Source of the DNA: Methylotuvimicrobium sp018830325
GTDB taxonomy: Bacteria > Pseudomonadota > Gammaproteobacteria > Methylococcales > Methylomonadaceae
Reading direction: 5' to 3'
DNA: 64,000 nucleotides
Assembly: GCF_044788715.1 (NCBI RefSeq)
Contig: NZ_CP173170.1
Coordinates: forward strand, 2,542,001-2,606,000
Shown: one piece after another, positions 51,464-60,697 of the stretch
Numbering within the stretch: the first letter of the stretch is position 1
How the letters are laid out: every line of letters begins with the position of its first letter
Notes under the pieces: generated by a model
What the model was told of the DNA's origin: nothing
Seen by the model: the letters and a program-made list of their open reading frames with translations, nothing else
Database searches by the model: none
Program-made: the position numbers and the translations under genes

Positions 51464-51499
51464 CGGGCAAATTGCCCGACTTTTGCGGGCAAATATAAG
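51464..51499 (+). promoter_or_regulatory. Triple inverted half-sites and possible promoter between TCS and cupin gene
   Basis: CGGGCAA (51464-51470), one base, TTGCCCG (51472-51478), seven bases, CGGGCAA (51486-51492): one 7-bp word in alternating orientation. TTGCCC (51472) with TATAAG (51494-51499) at 16-bp spacing could be a promoter toward the cupin gene. Another small palindrome, CCGACG-N6-CGTCGG, is at 51379-51396. The rest of the 269-bp gap shows nothing else. Confidence 0.55.
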
Positions 51500-51617
51500 G
51501 TTACGGACTTACATTAACTCACTACTCTACTGACCAACTATAAAACGAATATGATGAAACAATTAATAATGGTGTTACCGATGACTTTTTTTCAACGAGA
51601 TACAGTGTACTTTTATT

Positions 51618-52577
51618 ATGAACCTTAGAAAAAATGCAGCATTACGTCACCTGTTTGGCGTATTCTTTTTATGCCTGTTCAGTGTTGGTGTATTTGCTGA
51701 AACCAGCATCGCCATATTGGATTTTGAATTAAAGGATTTAACTCTGGCACCTCGAATACCTGCGGAAATTGAAAGAACAGCGGGCATAAAGGCTATGCTA
51801 GAAGGTGAATTAAAAAGAGCTGGCTATAAAATCATCGCTGTTGATTTGGATGCTCAACGTGAGGCCAACGCCGGTTTTGGGTATCTTTTTGATCACAGCG
51901 ACATTGCCGCAGAATTGGCGAAAAACGCCGGAGCTGAGTATATATTGGTAGGCAGACTGCATAAACCCAGTTTCTTATTCGCTTATATTATGGGGCATTT
52001 AGTCAGGGTTAGTGATGGCCAATTAATCGGTAATTACATTTCAGAGACAAAAGGCGGTGATAAAAAATTAACCTTAAAAGGCGTCGAAAGTCTTGCCGAT
52101 AAAATAGACAACGATTTAGATAACATCTATACGCCGCCGTCACCGTCTAGGAAAGTCGGTCTCTCCGATACCTCTGCAGCGGCAGAAGCACCATCCGAGA
52201 AGCCGCACACCCTTGCCTTTGGCGATGCACAGCTCAAGTGGGGTTCATGCCCACCACTCTTTCCAAAAGGGTGCGAGATCGCCGTCCTTCACGGCGACCT
52301 TGCTAAACCCAACGCGGACGTGTTCCTCAAGGTGCCGGCGAACTACGCTATTCCGACCCATTGGCACTCTTCAGCTGAACGTATGGTCCTTGTTTCTGGA
52401 GAACTTCGCATCGAATATACTGGACACAGCCCGTCAGTTCTCAAGCCCGGCACTTACGCATACGGGCCGATTAAAGCTCCGCACAAGGCTTCGTGCACCA
52501 ACTCGGGATCTTGCGTCCTTTTCATTGCATTCGAATCTCCCGTTGATGCCCACTTAGCCGAGGACTCTCAGAAGTGA
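51618..52577 (+). CDS. Exported fusion of a DUF2380-like domain and a cupin
   Basis: 319 aa. A signal peptide (FGVFFLCLFSVGVFAET) precedes a DUF2380/DUF3280-like domain (about residues 28-180): SIAILDFELKDLTLAPRIPA, AAELAKNAGAEYILVGRLHK, YIMGHLVRVSDGQLIGNY. After a short linker (SRKVGLSDTSAAAEAPSEKP) comes a complete cupin domain (about 205-310): GCEIAVLHGDLAKPNADVFL, IPTHWHSSAERMVLVSGELR with the metal-binding H-x-H...E, and PGTYAYGPIKAPHKAS. I know these only as separate proteins, so fusion at about nt 52170-52200 is likely; the cupin part is also GC-richer. Function unknown. It forms an operon with the nitroreductase 12 bp downstream. Confidence 0.8.
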   Translation: MNLRKNAALRHLFGVFFLCLFSVGVFAETSIAILDFELKDLTLAPRIPAEIERTAGIKAMLEGELKRAGYKIIAVDLDAQREANAGFGYLFDHSDIAAELAKNAGAEYILVGRLHKPSFLFAYIMGHLVRVSDGQLIGNYISETKGGDKKLTLKGVESLADKIDNDLDNIYTPPSPSRKVGLSDTSAAAEAPSEKPHTLAFGDAQLKWGSCPPLFPKGCEIAVLHGDLAKPNADVFLKVPANYAIPTHWHSSAERMVLVSGELRIEYTGHSPSVLKPGTYAYGPIKAPHKASCTNSGSCVLFIAFESPVDAHLAEDSQK

Positions 52578-52588
52578 AAAGGTAGCCT

Positions 52589-53251
52589 ATGAAAGTCTCG
52601 GAAGCGTTAGCAAAGCGTAAATCCACTCGTGCTTTTCTAAACAAAACTGTCGATGTAGAGAAAATAAAACGTGTTCTAAATGCCGCCAAACAGGCTCCTT
52701 CCGGTGTAAATACCCAGCCTTGGCAAGTTGCCGTGGTTATGGGTGAAAAAAAGAAACTCTTGGAGCAACGTTTGGAAAATGCATATCGAAGCAGCATAAA
52801 GGGGCAAATGGATTATCAATATTATCCGTGTGAATGGCATGAGCCTTATAAGACAAGACGTAAAGCTTGCGGCCTCCAGCTTTATACTGCACTCGAAATC
52901 AATCGAGATGACAAAGAAAAACAGATAGAGCAATGGGTTGCAAATTACAGGGCATTTGATGCGCCTATCATGCTTCTTTTCTTTATGGATTCCGATATGG
53001 CAACAGGCTCATTTTTGGATTATGGCATGTTTTTGCAGTCAGTCATGCTGGCAGCCGTTGAAGAAGGGTTAGCAACTTGCCCGCAAGCGTCATTAGCCGA
53101 ATACCCGAAGATCATCAAAGAAACATTGGGGTATCCTGACAAGGTTATTCTTATTTGCGGTATGGCAATGGGTTATGAAGATTCTCATGCCTCTGTTAAT
53201 AACTATCGAACGTCGCGCGAGGAAGTTGACACGTTTTCCCGCTTCTTTTAA
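52589..53251 (+). CDS. Nitroreductase-family FMN oxidoreductase
   Basis: 220 aa. The N-terminus RKSTRAFLNKTVDVEKIKRV followed by AAKQAPSGVNTQPWQVAVV is the FMN-binding signature of the nitroreductase superfamily. LLAAVEEGLATCPQASLAEY-type wording in the middle and VILICGMAMGYED complete the fold. Such enzymes use NAD(P)H to reduce nitro-compounds, quinones or unsaturated substrates; the physiological substrate is not evident. AAGGTAG lies before the ATG. It follows the cupin fusion gene by 12 bp and is presumably cotranscribed. Confidence 0.92.
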   Translation: MKVSEALAKRKSTRAFLNKTVDVEKIKRVLNAAKQAPSGVNTQPWQVAVVMGEKKKLLEQRLENAYRSSIKGQMDYQYYPCEWHEPYKTRRKACGLQLYTALEINRDDKEKQIEQWVANYRAFDAPIMLLFFMDSDMATGSFLDYGMFLQSVMLAAVEEGLATCPQASLAEYPKIIKETLGYPDKVILICGMAMGYEDSHASVNNYRTSREEVDTFSRFF

Positions 53252-53645
53252 ATATATTTGTGACCGGCAAAGTTGTAGCCATTCTCAGTTAATGTGGTTC
53301 TTGGTGGATGTTATCGGGCTGCTACATCTATAGAGCCAAGTAACCGTAAAGATTGACATTACTTTGACTTGATCGGGTGCGAGCAAAATTCCTTTTCCTT
53401 TAATGACGGCTTAAAAGCAACACCAGCGACTGGAATCGGACCAATATTGCTATTTTACTAATGGCGGGTATCAGGACGCTTAAATCCATAACCGTATGAC
53501 AAAAATGGGTCGATAGCTACAACACTCCTCAAAAATTCTATGACCGCTTTTACCAAAATCAATTTATCCCATGATGGATTGACCTGCCTCTTTTAAAGAT
53601 CCGTCGCCGTTTGACATACATATAAAGTGTTGTGGTTGTGAAACC
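53252..53645. other. Intergenic region, probably decayed
   Basis: About 390 bases with no gene. A TTGACATACATATAAAG stretch at 53611 looks promoter-like but lacks a properly spaced -10. The region may include the unrecognisable 5' part of the transposase remnant that follows. Confidence 0.35.
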
Positions 53646-54073
53646 ATGATGGATGCGTTCCCGTTTGTCATTCAGAGCTTTCATTCGGATAACGGCGGAG
53701 TACATCACTCATCAGGTGGCGAAATGACTGGAAAAATTGCGCATCGTGCAGACCAAATCGCGCTCGAGAAGGCCCCACCATAATGTGTTGGAAGAGAGTA
53801 AGAATGCGTCGGCGGACGCCCTATGAAAAGCTCCAATCATTGCCCGAGGCTAATGGCTGTCTCAAGCCGTGAACCACTTTAGAAAAATTGGACGCATTTT
53901 CCTCCCAATTCAGAGATAATGATGCAGCCCAACACCTCAATAAGGCTAGGGTAGAACTCTTTCAATTAATCAACAAAGCGCCGCTTAAGCTATTTTCACA
54001 AACACCCTTCGCTCAGGCTCATGTCCGGATTGGAAAATACTCTGGCTTCGATGCACTCGTTATTTGCCGGTGA
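53646..54073 (+). mobile_element. Decayed integrase-core (DDE) transposase
   Basis: Several frames together spell an rve-type transposase: MMDAFPFVIQSFHSDNGG, then VAKxLEKLRI and QTKSRSRRPHHN, then EKLQSLPEANGCLKP, then LDAFSSQFRDNDAAQHLNKA and RVELFQLINKAP. Each piece matches the same transposase type, but stops and frameshifts separate them. The 61-codon frame at 53888-54073 is its C-terminal piece. No terminal inverted repeats were found. Confidence 0.7.
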
Positions 54074-54096
54074 ACGTAACGCAGTGCCGATGGAGG

Positions 54097-55593
54097 CTAT
54101 AGTTTGCATTCCATTATCGTTTGTAGCGTACCGTCTTCATCCACTGTTTCAAGCCGCACATCGAAGCCCCAGAGTCTGGCGACATGCATTAAGACTTCGT
54201 CGGCACTTTGGGCTAAGAACCTTCGATGGTATTGAGTATGGCGTAGCGTCAGCGAACGGTCGCCTTTCCGGTCGACATGATAAACCTGAATATTCGGTTC
54301 ATTACTGCCTAAATTGTACTGTTCCGACAAGGCTTGCCGGATATGCTGATAACCGTCTTCATCATGAATTGAGGTCACGGCGATCTCCCGCTCATTGGAA
54401 TCATCCAAGATGGAAAACAGTTTAAGGTCGCGAATGACTTTAGGGGATAAAAACTGACTGATAAAGCTTTCGTCCTTGAAGTTTTGCATCGCGAAATGTA
54501 AGGTCTTGTTCCAATCGCTGCCGACTATTTCCGGAAACCAGCGTTCGTCTTCGGGCGTCGGCGTTTCGCAAATCCTGCGGATGTCGCTCATCATCGCGAA
54601 ACCCAACGCATAGGGATTAATGCCCGAATAATAGGGGCTGTCGAAGGCCGGTTGGTAAACGACATTGGTATGCGATTGGAGAAATTCGATCATGAATCCA
54701 TCGGTTACCAGGCCTTCCTGATACATCTGATGCAAGATCGTGTAATGCCAGAAAGTCGCCCAGCCTTCGTTCATTACTTGAGTCTGCCGTTGCGGATAAA
54801 AATATTGGGCTATCTTGCGCACGATGCGAATGATTTCGCGTTGCCAAGGCTCCAGGAAAGGCGCATTTTTTTCGATAAAATAAAGAATATTCTCTTGCGG
54901 CTCCTCGGGAAAGCGGACGACTTCGTCAGTGGCGTCATAGGCCGGCTCCTTGGTCGGTATGGTGCGCCATAACTCGTTGACTTGGGATTGCAGATAGGCT
55001 TCTCGATCCCGTTGCCGGGCTTGCTCTTGTTGTAGAGACAATCGGGAGGGGCGTTTATACCGGTCCACGCCGAAATTTCTCAAGGCATGGCAAGAGTCAA
55101 GAATGGCTTCGACCTGTTCCTCGCCGAAGCGCTCTTCGCACTCGGCAATATAGTTTTTAGCAAAGAGCAGATAATCGATAATCGAGTCCGCGCTGGTCCA
55201 GGTCGTGAATAAATAATTATTTTTGAAAAACGAATTGTGGCCGTAAGCGGCATGCGCGATGACCAGGGCCTGCATCGTCATGCTGTTTTCTTCCATTAAA
55301 TAGGCGATGCAAGGATTGGAATTGATCACGATTTCATAAGCCAGACCCATTTGGCCTTTCTTATAACGTTTTTCATTCTTGACGAATTCCTTGCCGAACG
55401 ACCAGTGACTATAGCCGATGGGCATGCCGACCGAGGCATAGGCGTCCATCATTTGTTCGGCAGTGATGATTTCCAACTGCACCGGATAGGTATCCAATCC
55501 GAAGTCGCCTGCGATACGCGCGATTTCCGTATGGTATTTTTTAATCAGCTCGAAGGTCCATTCCGATGTTTTCGATAAGGGTTTTCTAGTCAT
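54097..55593 (-). CDS. ycgB: SpoVR-family protein (YcgB)
   Basis: 498 aa, standard SpoVR length. Hallmarks are YPVQLEIITAEQMMDAYASV, GMPIGYSHWSFGKEF, EENSMTMQALVIAHAAYGHNSFFKNNY (read in parts), and MNEGWATFWHYTILHQMYQ with an H-E/W-rich metal-site look. The family is widespread outside spore formers. In E. coli ycgB is a stationary-phase gene of unknown biochemistry. The ATG overlaps the stop of the yeaH-like gene (ATGA), so it is the third gene of a yeaG-yeaH-ycgB operon. Confidence 0.95.
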   Translation of the reverse strand: MTRKPLSKTSEWTFELIKKYHTEIARIAGDFGLDTYPVQLEIITAEQMMDAYASVGMPIGYSHWSFGKEFVKNEKRYKKGQMGLAYEIVINSNPCIAYLMEENSMTMQALVIAHAAYGHNSFFKNNYLFTTWTSADSIIDYLLFAKNYIAECEERFGEEQVEAILDSCHALRNFGVDRYKRPSRLSLQQEQARQRDREAYLQSQVNELWRTIPTKEPAYDATDEVVRFPEEPQENILYFIEKNAPFLEPWQREIIRIVRKIAQYFYPQRQTQVMNEGWATFWHYTILHQMYQEGLVTDGFMIEFLQSHTNVVYQPAFDSPYYSGINPYALGFAMMSDIRRICETPTPEDERWFPEIVGSDWNKTLHFAMQNFKDESFISQFLSPKVIRDLKLFSILDDSNEREIAVTSIHDEDGYQHIRQALSEQYNLGSNEPNIQVYHVDRKGDRSLTLRHTQYHRRFLAQSADEVLMHVARLWGFDVRLETVDEDGTLQTIMECKL

Positions 55594-56852
55594 GCGTTTG
55601 ATTTCTCGAAAAGTTTACGAAATACCGGATAGATATCGGCCACTGTAGCAATTCGTTGCATCGCAAAATTGCTCCAAGTGTCTTTCAGAGTCGAATATTC
55701 GTACCAGAGGTTTTGATGCCTGTCCTCGGTGATTTCGATATAGGCGTAATACTGCATATAGGGCATGATTTGTTCCGACAATATTTTTTTGCAGTCTATT
55801 GAATCGTTATCCCAATTGTCGCCGTCGGAGGCCTGCGCGGCATAAATATTCCATTCCGAAATCGGAAAGCGGTCCTCGATGATCTTTTTCATCAAGTTGA
55901 GAGCGCTCGAAACGACCGTACCGCCGGTTTCTCTCGAATAAAAAAAGGTTTCTTCATCGACTTCACTGGCTTCGGTGTGATGGGAGATGAATACGACTTG
56001 GGTTTTTTCATAGGTGCGCGTCAGGAAAAGGTACAGCAGCATGAAAAAACGTTTCGCCATGTCTTTTTCTTCAGGCCCCATCGAGCCCGAAACATCCATG
56101 ATGCAAAACATCACTGCTTGGGTCGTCGGCTTGGGCTTGTCAATGCGGTTGTCGTAACGTAAATCGAAGGTGTCGATAAACGGGATGCGCTCGATTTTTT
56201 CCTTGAGGCGTTTAATTTCTTCACGCAATTCGATAACCACCGGATCGGTTTCGCTGTGGCGTTTAAGCAAGTCTTCCAGTTGCGCTTCGGCCTCGGCAAT
56301 CCTGTTCCGATAAGGCGCGCGCAATGCGATGCGCCGCCCCATCGCGCCCCGAAGCGAACGAATGACATTGATATTGGTGGGTATACCGTCGCTGGTATGG
56401 CCCGCGCGTACTTTTTGAGTCTCCTCGAGAGTCGCTAGACGGGTTTTGACTAGGTTGGGCAATTCGAGATCTTCAAAAAAGAAGTGCAAAAATTCCTCGC
56501 GCGTCAACTCGAAGACGAACTCGTCCATGCCTTCGCCGGAGTCGGAGGCCTGATTACCTCGCCCGCCTCCGTCGCTTTCGGGCCGCTTTATTTTATCGCC
56601 TTGTCGAAACTCCTTGTTCCCCGGATGTATGGCTTCCCGATATCCGTCATTACTATGATGGAAAAACGGCTCCGAAATGTCTTTTGCCGGAATGGAAACC
56701 TTTTCGCCTTTATCCAAATCCTTCACGCTCCGTTCGTTTACCGCGTCGGTCACGGCCTTTTTAATTTGGCTGCGAAAACGGCGAATAAATTTCTGCCGAT
56801 TGACGGCACTCTTATTCTTTCCGTTCAGACGTCTATCTACAATTTGAGTCAC
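55590..56852 (-). CDS. yeaH: YeaH/YhbH-family protein (DUF444, VWA-like)
   Basis: 420 aa. The start is GTG 56852 with AGGAG at 6-nt spacing; an out-of-frame ATG lies just before it. The N-terminus (IVDRRLNGKNKSAVNRQKFIRRF) is the family opening. The C-terminal half has a von Willebrand A-like fold with CIMDVSGSMGPEEKDMAKRF (D-x-S-x-S metal-site pattern) and VVFISHHTEASEVDEETFF. It is the partner of the PrkA/YeaG kinase in sustained nitrogen or general stress responses in enterobacteria. It lies 18 bp after prkA. Confidence 0.95.
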   Translation of the reverse strand: MTQIVDRRLNGKNKSAVNRQKFIRRFRSQIKKAVTDAVNERSVKDLDKGEKVSIPAKDISEPFFHHSNDGYREAIHPGNKEFRQGDKIKRPESDGGGRGNQASDSGEGMDEFVFELTREEFLHFFFEDLELPNLVKTRLATLEETQKVRAGHTSDGIPTNINVIRSLRGAMGRRIALRAPYRNRIAEAEAQLEDLLKRHSETDPVVIELREEIKRLKEKIERIPFIDTFDLRYDNRIDKPKPTTQAVMFCIMDVSGSMGPEEKDMAKRFFMLLYLFLTRTYEKTQVVFISHHTEASEVDEETFFYSRETGGTVVSSALNLMKKIIEDRFPISEWNIYAAQASDGDNWDNDSIDCKKILSEQIMPYMQYYAYIEITEDRHQNLWYEYSTLKDTWSNFAMQRIATVADIYPVFRKLFEKSNA

Positions 56853-56869
56853 ACATTTCTCCTCAAGCG

Positions 56870-58792
56870 TTAAGACGATTTACGCACCCTCAAGTACCAT
56901 TCGCTGAGTAAGCGCACTTGTTTTTCCGTATAGCCTTTTTCAATCATCCGATCGATAAATTGTTCATGTTTTTTCTGGTCTTCGGGTGAAGCTTTGGCGT
57001 TGAAAGAAATCACCGGCAGCAGATCTTCGGTGGTCGAGAACATTTTCTTTTCGATCACAGTGCGCAGTTTCTCATAACTTGTCCAGGCCGGATATTTGCC
57101 GCCGTTTTTGGCGCGAGCTCGTAACACAAAGTTAACGATTTCGTTACGGAAATCTTTGGGATTGCTGATGCCGGCCGGCTTTTCGATTTTTTCCAGCTCA
57201 TCGTTCAAGGAGCTCCGGTCGAACATTTCGCCGGTATCCGGATCGCGGTAATTAGTATCTTGTATCCAATAATCGGCATAAGTCACATAGCGGTCGAAGA
57301 TATTTTGCCCGTATTCCGAATAAGATTGAAGATAAGCGGTTTGAATTTCCTTGCCGATAAAATCGATGTATTTTTGCGTCAAATGACCTTTCAGATAAGA
57401 CAAGTACTTGTCTTCGACATCGGCCGGAAATTGCTCGCGTTCGATTTGCTGCTCAAGGACATACAAAAGATGAACCGGGTTGGCCGCAATTTCGGTATTG
57501 TCGAAGTTGAATACCTTAGACAGAATCTTAAAAGCGAACCGTGTGGAAAGACCGGTCATGCCTTCATCGACGCCGGCAAAATCGCGGTATTCTTGATAAG
57601 ACTTCGCATGCGGATCGGTATCTTTGAGATTCTCGCCGTTATAAACTCGCATCTTGGAAAAGATATTGGAGTTTTCCGGCTCTTTCAAGCGGGATAACAC
57701 TGCAAATTGTGCCATCATTTCCAAGGTGCCGGGTGCGCACGGCGCATCATGCAAGGAACTGTTTTCCAGCAGTTTATCGTAGATTTTGATTTCTTCCGAA
57801 ACGCGCAAGCAATAAGGCACTTTGACAATATAAATCCGGTCGAGAAAGGCTTCATTGTTTTTATTGTTCCTGAACGCTTGCCACTCCGATTCGTTCGAGT
57901 GGGCCAGAATAATGCCCTGAAACGGTATCGCCGGAAACCCTTCCGTGCCTTTGTAATTACCTTCCTGCGTTGCGGTCAGCAGCGGGTGCAACACCTTGAT
58001 CGGCGCCTTGAACATTTCCACGAATTCCAGCAAACCTTGGTTGGCACGGCACAAGCCCCCCGAGTAACTGTAGGCATCGGGATCGTCTTGAGAATACAGT
58101 TCCAGTTTACGGATGTCGACTTTGCCGACCAGCGATGAAATATCTTGATTGTTTTCATCGCCCGGCTCGGTTTTGGCGACGGCAATCTGTTTAAGAATAG
58201 AAGGACGGATCCGAACGACTCTAAATTGGCGTATATCACCGTTGAATTCATGAAGTCGTTTCGTCGCCCAAGGCGACATGATGGTATTGAGATAACGGCC
58301 GGGGATGCCGTAGTCTTTTTCAAGAATATCGCCGTCTTCATCGGCATTGAAAAGCCCCAATGGCGATTCGAATACCGGCGAACCTTTAATCGCATAAAAC
58401 GGCGCTTTTTCCATCAATGCTTTTAGCCGTTCGGCCAGCGAAGATTTACCACCACCGACCGGACCGAGCAAATAAAGAATTTGTTTCTTTTCTTCCAGGC
58501 CCTGAGCCGCATGACGGAAGAATGCGACTATTTGCTCGATGACCTCTTCCATTCCGTAAAATTCGCGGAAGGCGGGATAAATTTTTATGACCTTATTGGA
58601 AAATATTCGGCTAAGTCTGGGATCATTATGCGTATCCAATAATTCAGGCTCGCCGATAGCAGCCAGCATCCGCTCGGCCGGGCTTGCATAGGTCAACGGG
58701 TCTTTTTTGCAAAGCTCCAAGTATTCCGGAAGAGTCAATTCTTCGTCCTTTAATTCCTCGTATTTTGCTGTATAACGCTCAAATATACTCAT
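56870..58792 (-). CDS. yeaG: PrkA/YeaG serine protein kinase
   Basis: 640 aa from ATG 58792 (the GTG at 58795 adds one residue). The AAA-like PrkA N-terminal domain has Walker A LLGPVGGGKSSLAERL near residue 110 and the family blocks YAIKGSPVFESPLGLF and GLLEFVEMFKAPIKVLHPLL. The C-terminal PrkA kinase domain includes EKKMFSTTEDLLPVISFN. Bacterial PrkA proteins are reported as stress-related Ser kinases, some with ATP-dependent protease activity. It heads the prkA-yeaH-spoVR operon; no clear promoter could be read upstream. Confidence 0.96.
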   Translation of the reverse strand: MSIFERYTAKYEELKDEELTLPEYLELCKKDPLTYASPAERMLAAIGEPELLDTHNDPRLSRIFSNKVIKIYPAFREFYGMEEVIEQIVAFFRHAAQGLEEKKQILYLLGPVGGGKSSLAERLKALMEKAPFYAIKGSPVFESPLGLFNADEDGDILEKDYGIPGRYLNTIMSPWATKRLHEFNGDIRQFRVVRIRPSILKQIAVAKTEPGDENNQDISSLVGKVDIRKLELYSQDDPDAYSYSGGLCRANQGLLEFVEMFKAPIKVLHPLLTATQEGNYKGTEGFPAIPFQGIILAHSNESEWQAFRNNKNNEAFLDRIYIVKVPYCLRVSEEIKIYDKLLENSSLHDAPCAPGTLEMMAQFAVLSRLKEPENSNIFSKMRVYNGENLKDTDPHAKSYQEYRDFAGVDEGMTGLSTRFAFKILSKVFNFDNTEIAANPVHLLYVLEQQIEREQFPADVEDKYLSYLKGHLTQKYIDFIGKEIQTAYLQSYSEYGQNIFDRYVTYADYWIQDTNYRDPDTGEMFDRSSLNDELEKIEKPAGISNPKDFRNEIVNFVLRARAKNGGKYPAWTSYEKLRTVIEKKMFSTTEDLLPVISFNAKASPEDQKKHEQFIDRMIEKGYTEKQVRLLSEWYLRVRKSS

Positions 58793-59145
58793 CACAACCC
58801 CACAATGATTGATTAGGTTAATTATCTACATTGGACCATGGATTCGCTTATTATTTCCAAAGCACACGAAGTAGATACGATCTTATGTTTTCATGTGTCT
58901 TTAGGTTTAAACAGTATTTTTTACTAGAAGTTTCGTTTGCTATGCCGTTGTCGCCTCATTATGCCAAATGTTTTTTGCATTGCTATCCTTACAACAATGA
59001 CAATTCAATTGCCAGCGCCGGCTAAGTAAAATCAGAGGATTTTTTCTTTAGACAAGTTCTACGATAGGCAGGATTTACAGGGGTTGTGAATAAAGCCGAA
59101 TGGGACAATTCGGCTCATATCGCCCCGCTCGTCGAATGATAGGGC
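58793..59145. other. Intergenic region upstream of the PrkA operon
   Basis: About 350 bases. It should carry the operon promoter, but no sigma-70 or sigma-54 pattern stands out. The 64-codon plus-strand frame at 58831-59025 has no family resemblance and is rejected. Confidence 0.4.
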
Positions 59146-59328
59146 TCAGCCGGATGCGGGAATCCTGCCGAATTTGCCCGCTCGGTAATCGGCCAAGGCC
59201 TGACGTATTTCGATCTCGCTGTTCATTACGAATGGCCCGTAGCCGACGACAGGCTCGTCGATCGGCTCTCCTGCCAGTAAAAGCGCCTTTGCGTCATCGT
59301 CGGTTTCGATGTAGAGGTAAGCGAGGGC
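59146..59328 (-). pseudogene. Pirin-family 3' fragment
   Basis: On the minus strand the frame ending in TGA at 59148-59146 reads YLYIETDDDAKALLLAGEP, then IDEPVVGYGPFVMNSEIEIR, then QALADYRAGKFGRIPASG. This is the conserved C-terminal end of pirin-like cupins. The rest of the gene is replaced by the dispersed repeat at 59328. Only about 60 codons remain. Confidence 0.8.
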
Positions 59329-59353
59329 AGATTTTGCTCCTCAGCAATTGCTG
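59328..59353 (+). repeat. Dispersed repeat (copy at 4265-4292) abutting pirin fragment
   Basis: GCAGATTTTGCTCC...GCAATTGCTG, one T shorter and one base different from the block at 4265-4292. It marks the breakpoint of the pirin gene and the 3' border of the sigma-54 activator gene. Confidence 0.65.
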
Positions 59354-59356
59354 GTT

Positions 59357-60697
59357 TTAGAAGGCTTTTTTAGTTCTGATTCGGTGTTTTTCCATCTTTC
59401 GATAAAGCGTCATTCTCGAACATTGCAATTGTTCGGCGGCTTTGCTTTTATTCCAATTCGTAGCGTTTAAAGCGGCCAACAGGCTCTCGCGTTCGCGATC
59501 GCTTTGATCTGAAAATGCCTTAGCCATTTCGCGGCCACGAATCGGTTCCGGCAAATCGCTCCGGGAAATTCGTTCATAGGGAGAATCTATAAAAACGGTT
59601 TCCAAGACGTTTTTTAATTCGCGTATATTGCCCGGCCAATGGTAATCGAATAAAGCCTCTAAGGCTTCGATACTAAAGCCGACCAAACTTAATCCAAATT
59701 GCTGATTGAATTGTTTGAGATAAAAATTGAGTAGCTCCGGAATATCTTCTTTGCGCTCTCGTAACGGTGGCAAATGGACTCGGGCGATATTGAGACGAAA
59801 GTAAAGATCGTCCCTAAACTCTTTTGCCAGCATCATTTTTTCCAAATGCCGATTAGTCGCGGCGATTATTCGAATATCGAGAGCAACGCTTTGTTTAGCA
59901 CCTAACGGATAAACCTCCTTGCTTTCCAGAACGCGGAGTATTTTGGCTTGCGCGTAAGGGCTCATATCCCCGATTTCGTCGAAAAAGACCGTGCCCCCAT
60001 CCGCCATTTTCAATTTTCCTGCATAGGCGGTTTGCGCGCCGGTGAATGCCCCTTTTTCGTAACCGAATAATTCGCTTTCCAATAAACTATCGGGTAAGGC
60101 CGCGCAATTAATCGCGATAAAGGGTTTACGCGAGCGTTGACTATCACCGTGGATGAATTTTGCAACGAGCTCCTTTCCGGTTCCCGTCTCGCCGGTAATC
60201 AGCACATGACTATCGACATGAGCGACTTTTTGTAAATAGGTTTTTACCTTTTGCATCGAATGGCTACTTCCGATGAAAGGATGATGAAGGGCGGATTTTA
60301 AAGCCTCAGTGCTAGAAACCTTTGATGCCCGGGGGCTTAACAATTTAGTAACCGAATTAATCAAGTCTCGACCGGAAAATGGATATTCAAAATAATCCTT
60401 AATGCCCATGCGTAATGCCGAAATAGCAAGCCTTTCGGATCCTCGCGTCGTAACCAAGATAACCGGAAATCTCCGGTCTTTGTCATGAATGGATTCAACA
60501 ATTGCAAGCGTATCGACACCGTCCTGACAAGGAGATTCGAGGATCAGCAATTGTGGCATCGTTGCTTGGAAGTATTTCAAAACTTCCTGACAAGTCATAG
60601 CTTCGACCAATTCGACTGTTTGATGATGTAAAACGGTCTGTATCGATTGCTTTAGCTCATGACTCTGAACAGCGAATAAAATAATTGGTTTATTCAT
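59357..60697 (-). CDS. Sigma-54-dependent activator with degenerate receiver domain
   Basis: 446 aa from ATG 60697 (GGGGAG just upstream). The AAA+ core (about residues 140-370) is complete: GETGTGKELVAKFIHG (Walker A), ELFGYEKGAFTGAQ with the GAFTGA loop that contacts sigma-54, GGTVFFDEIGDM (Walker B), and RDDLYFRLN. The C-terminus is a Fis-type helix-turn-helix (ATNWNKSKAAEQLQCSRMTL). The N-terminal receiver-like domain has lost its chemistry. The acidic pair is absent (ILFAVQSHEL), the phosphoacceptor position reads ILESP (Glu for Asp), and the conserved Lys before the Pro is Tyr (DYFEYPF). Regulation by phosphorylation is therefore unlikely. Confidence 0.92.
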   Translation of the reverse strand: MNKPIILFAVQSHELKQSIQTVLHHQTVELVEAMTCQEVLKYFQATMPQLLILESPCQDGVDTLAIVESIHDKDRRFPVILVTTRGSERLAISALRMGIKDYFEYPFSGRDLINSVTKLLSPRASKVSSTEALKSALHHPFIGSSHSMQKVKTYLQKVAHVDSHVLITGETGTGKELVAKFIHGDSQRSRKPFIAINCAALPDSLLESELFGYEKGAFTGAQTAYAGKLKMADGGTVFFDEIGDMSPYAQAKILRVLESKEVYPLGAKQSVALDIRIIAATNRHLEKMMLAKEFRDDLYFRLNIARVHLPPLRERKEDIPELLNFYLKQFNQQFGLSLVGFSIEALEALFDYHWPGNIRELKNVLETVFIDSPYERISRSDLPEPIRGREMAKAFSDQSDRERESLLAALNATNWNKSKAAEQLQCSRMTLYRKMEKHRIRTKKAF

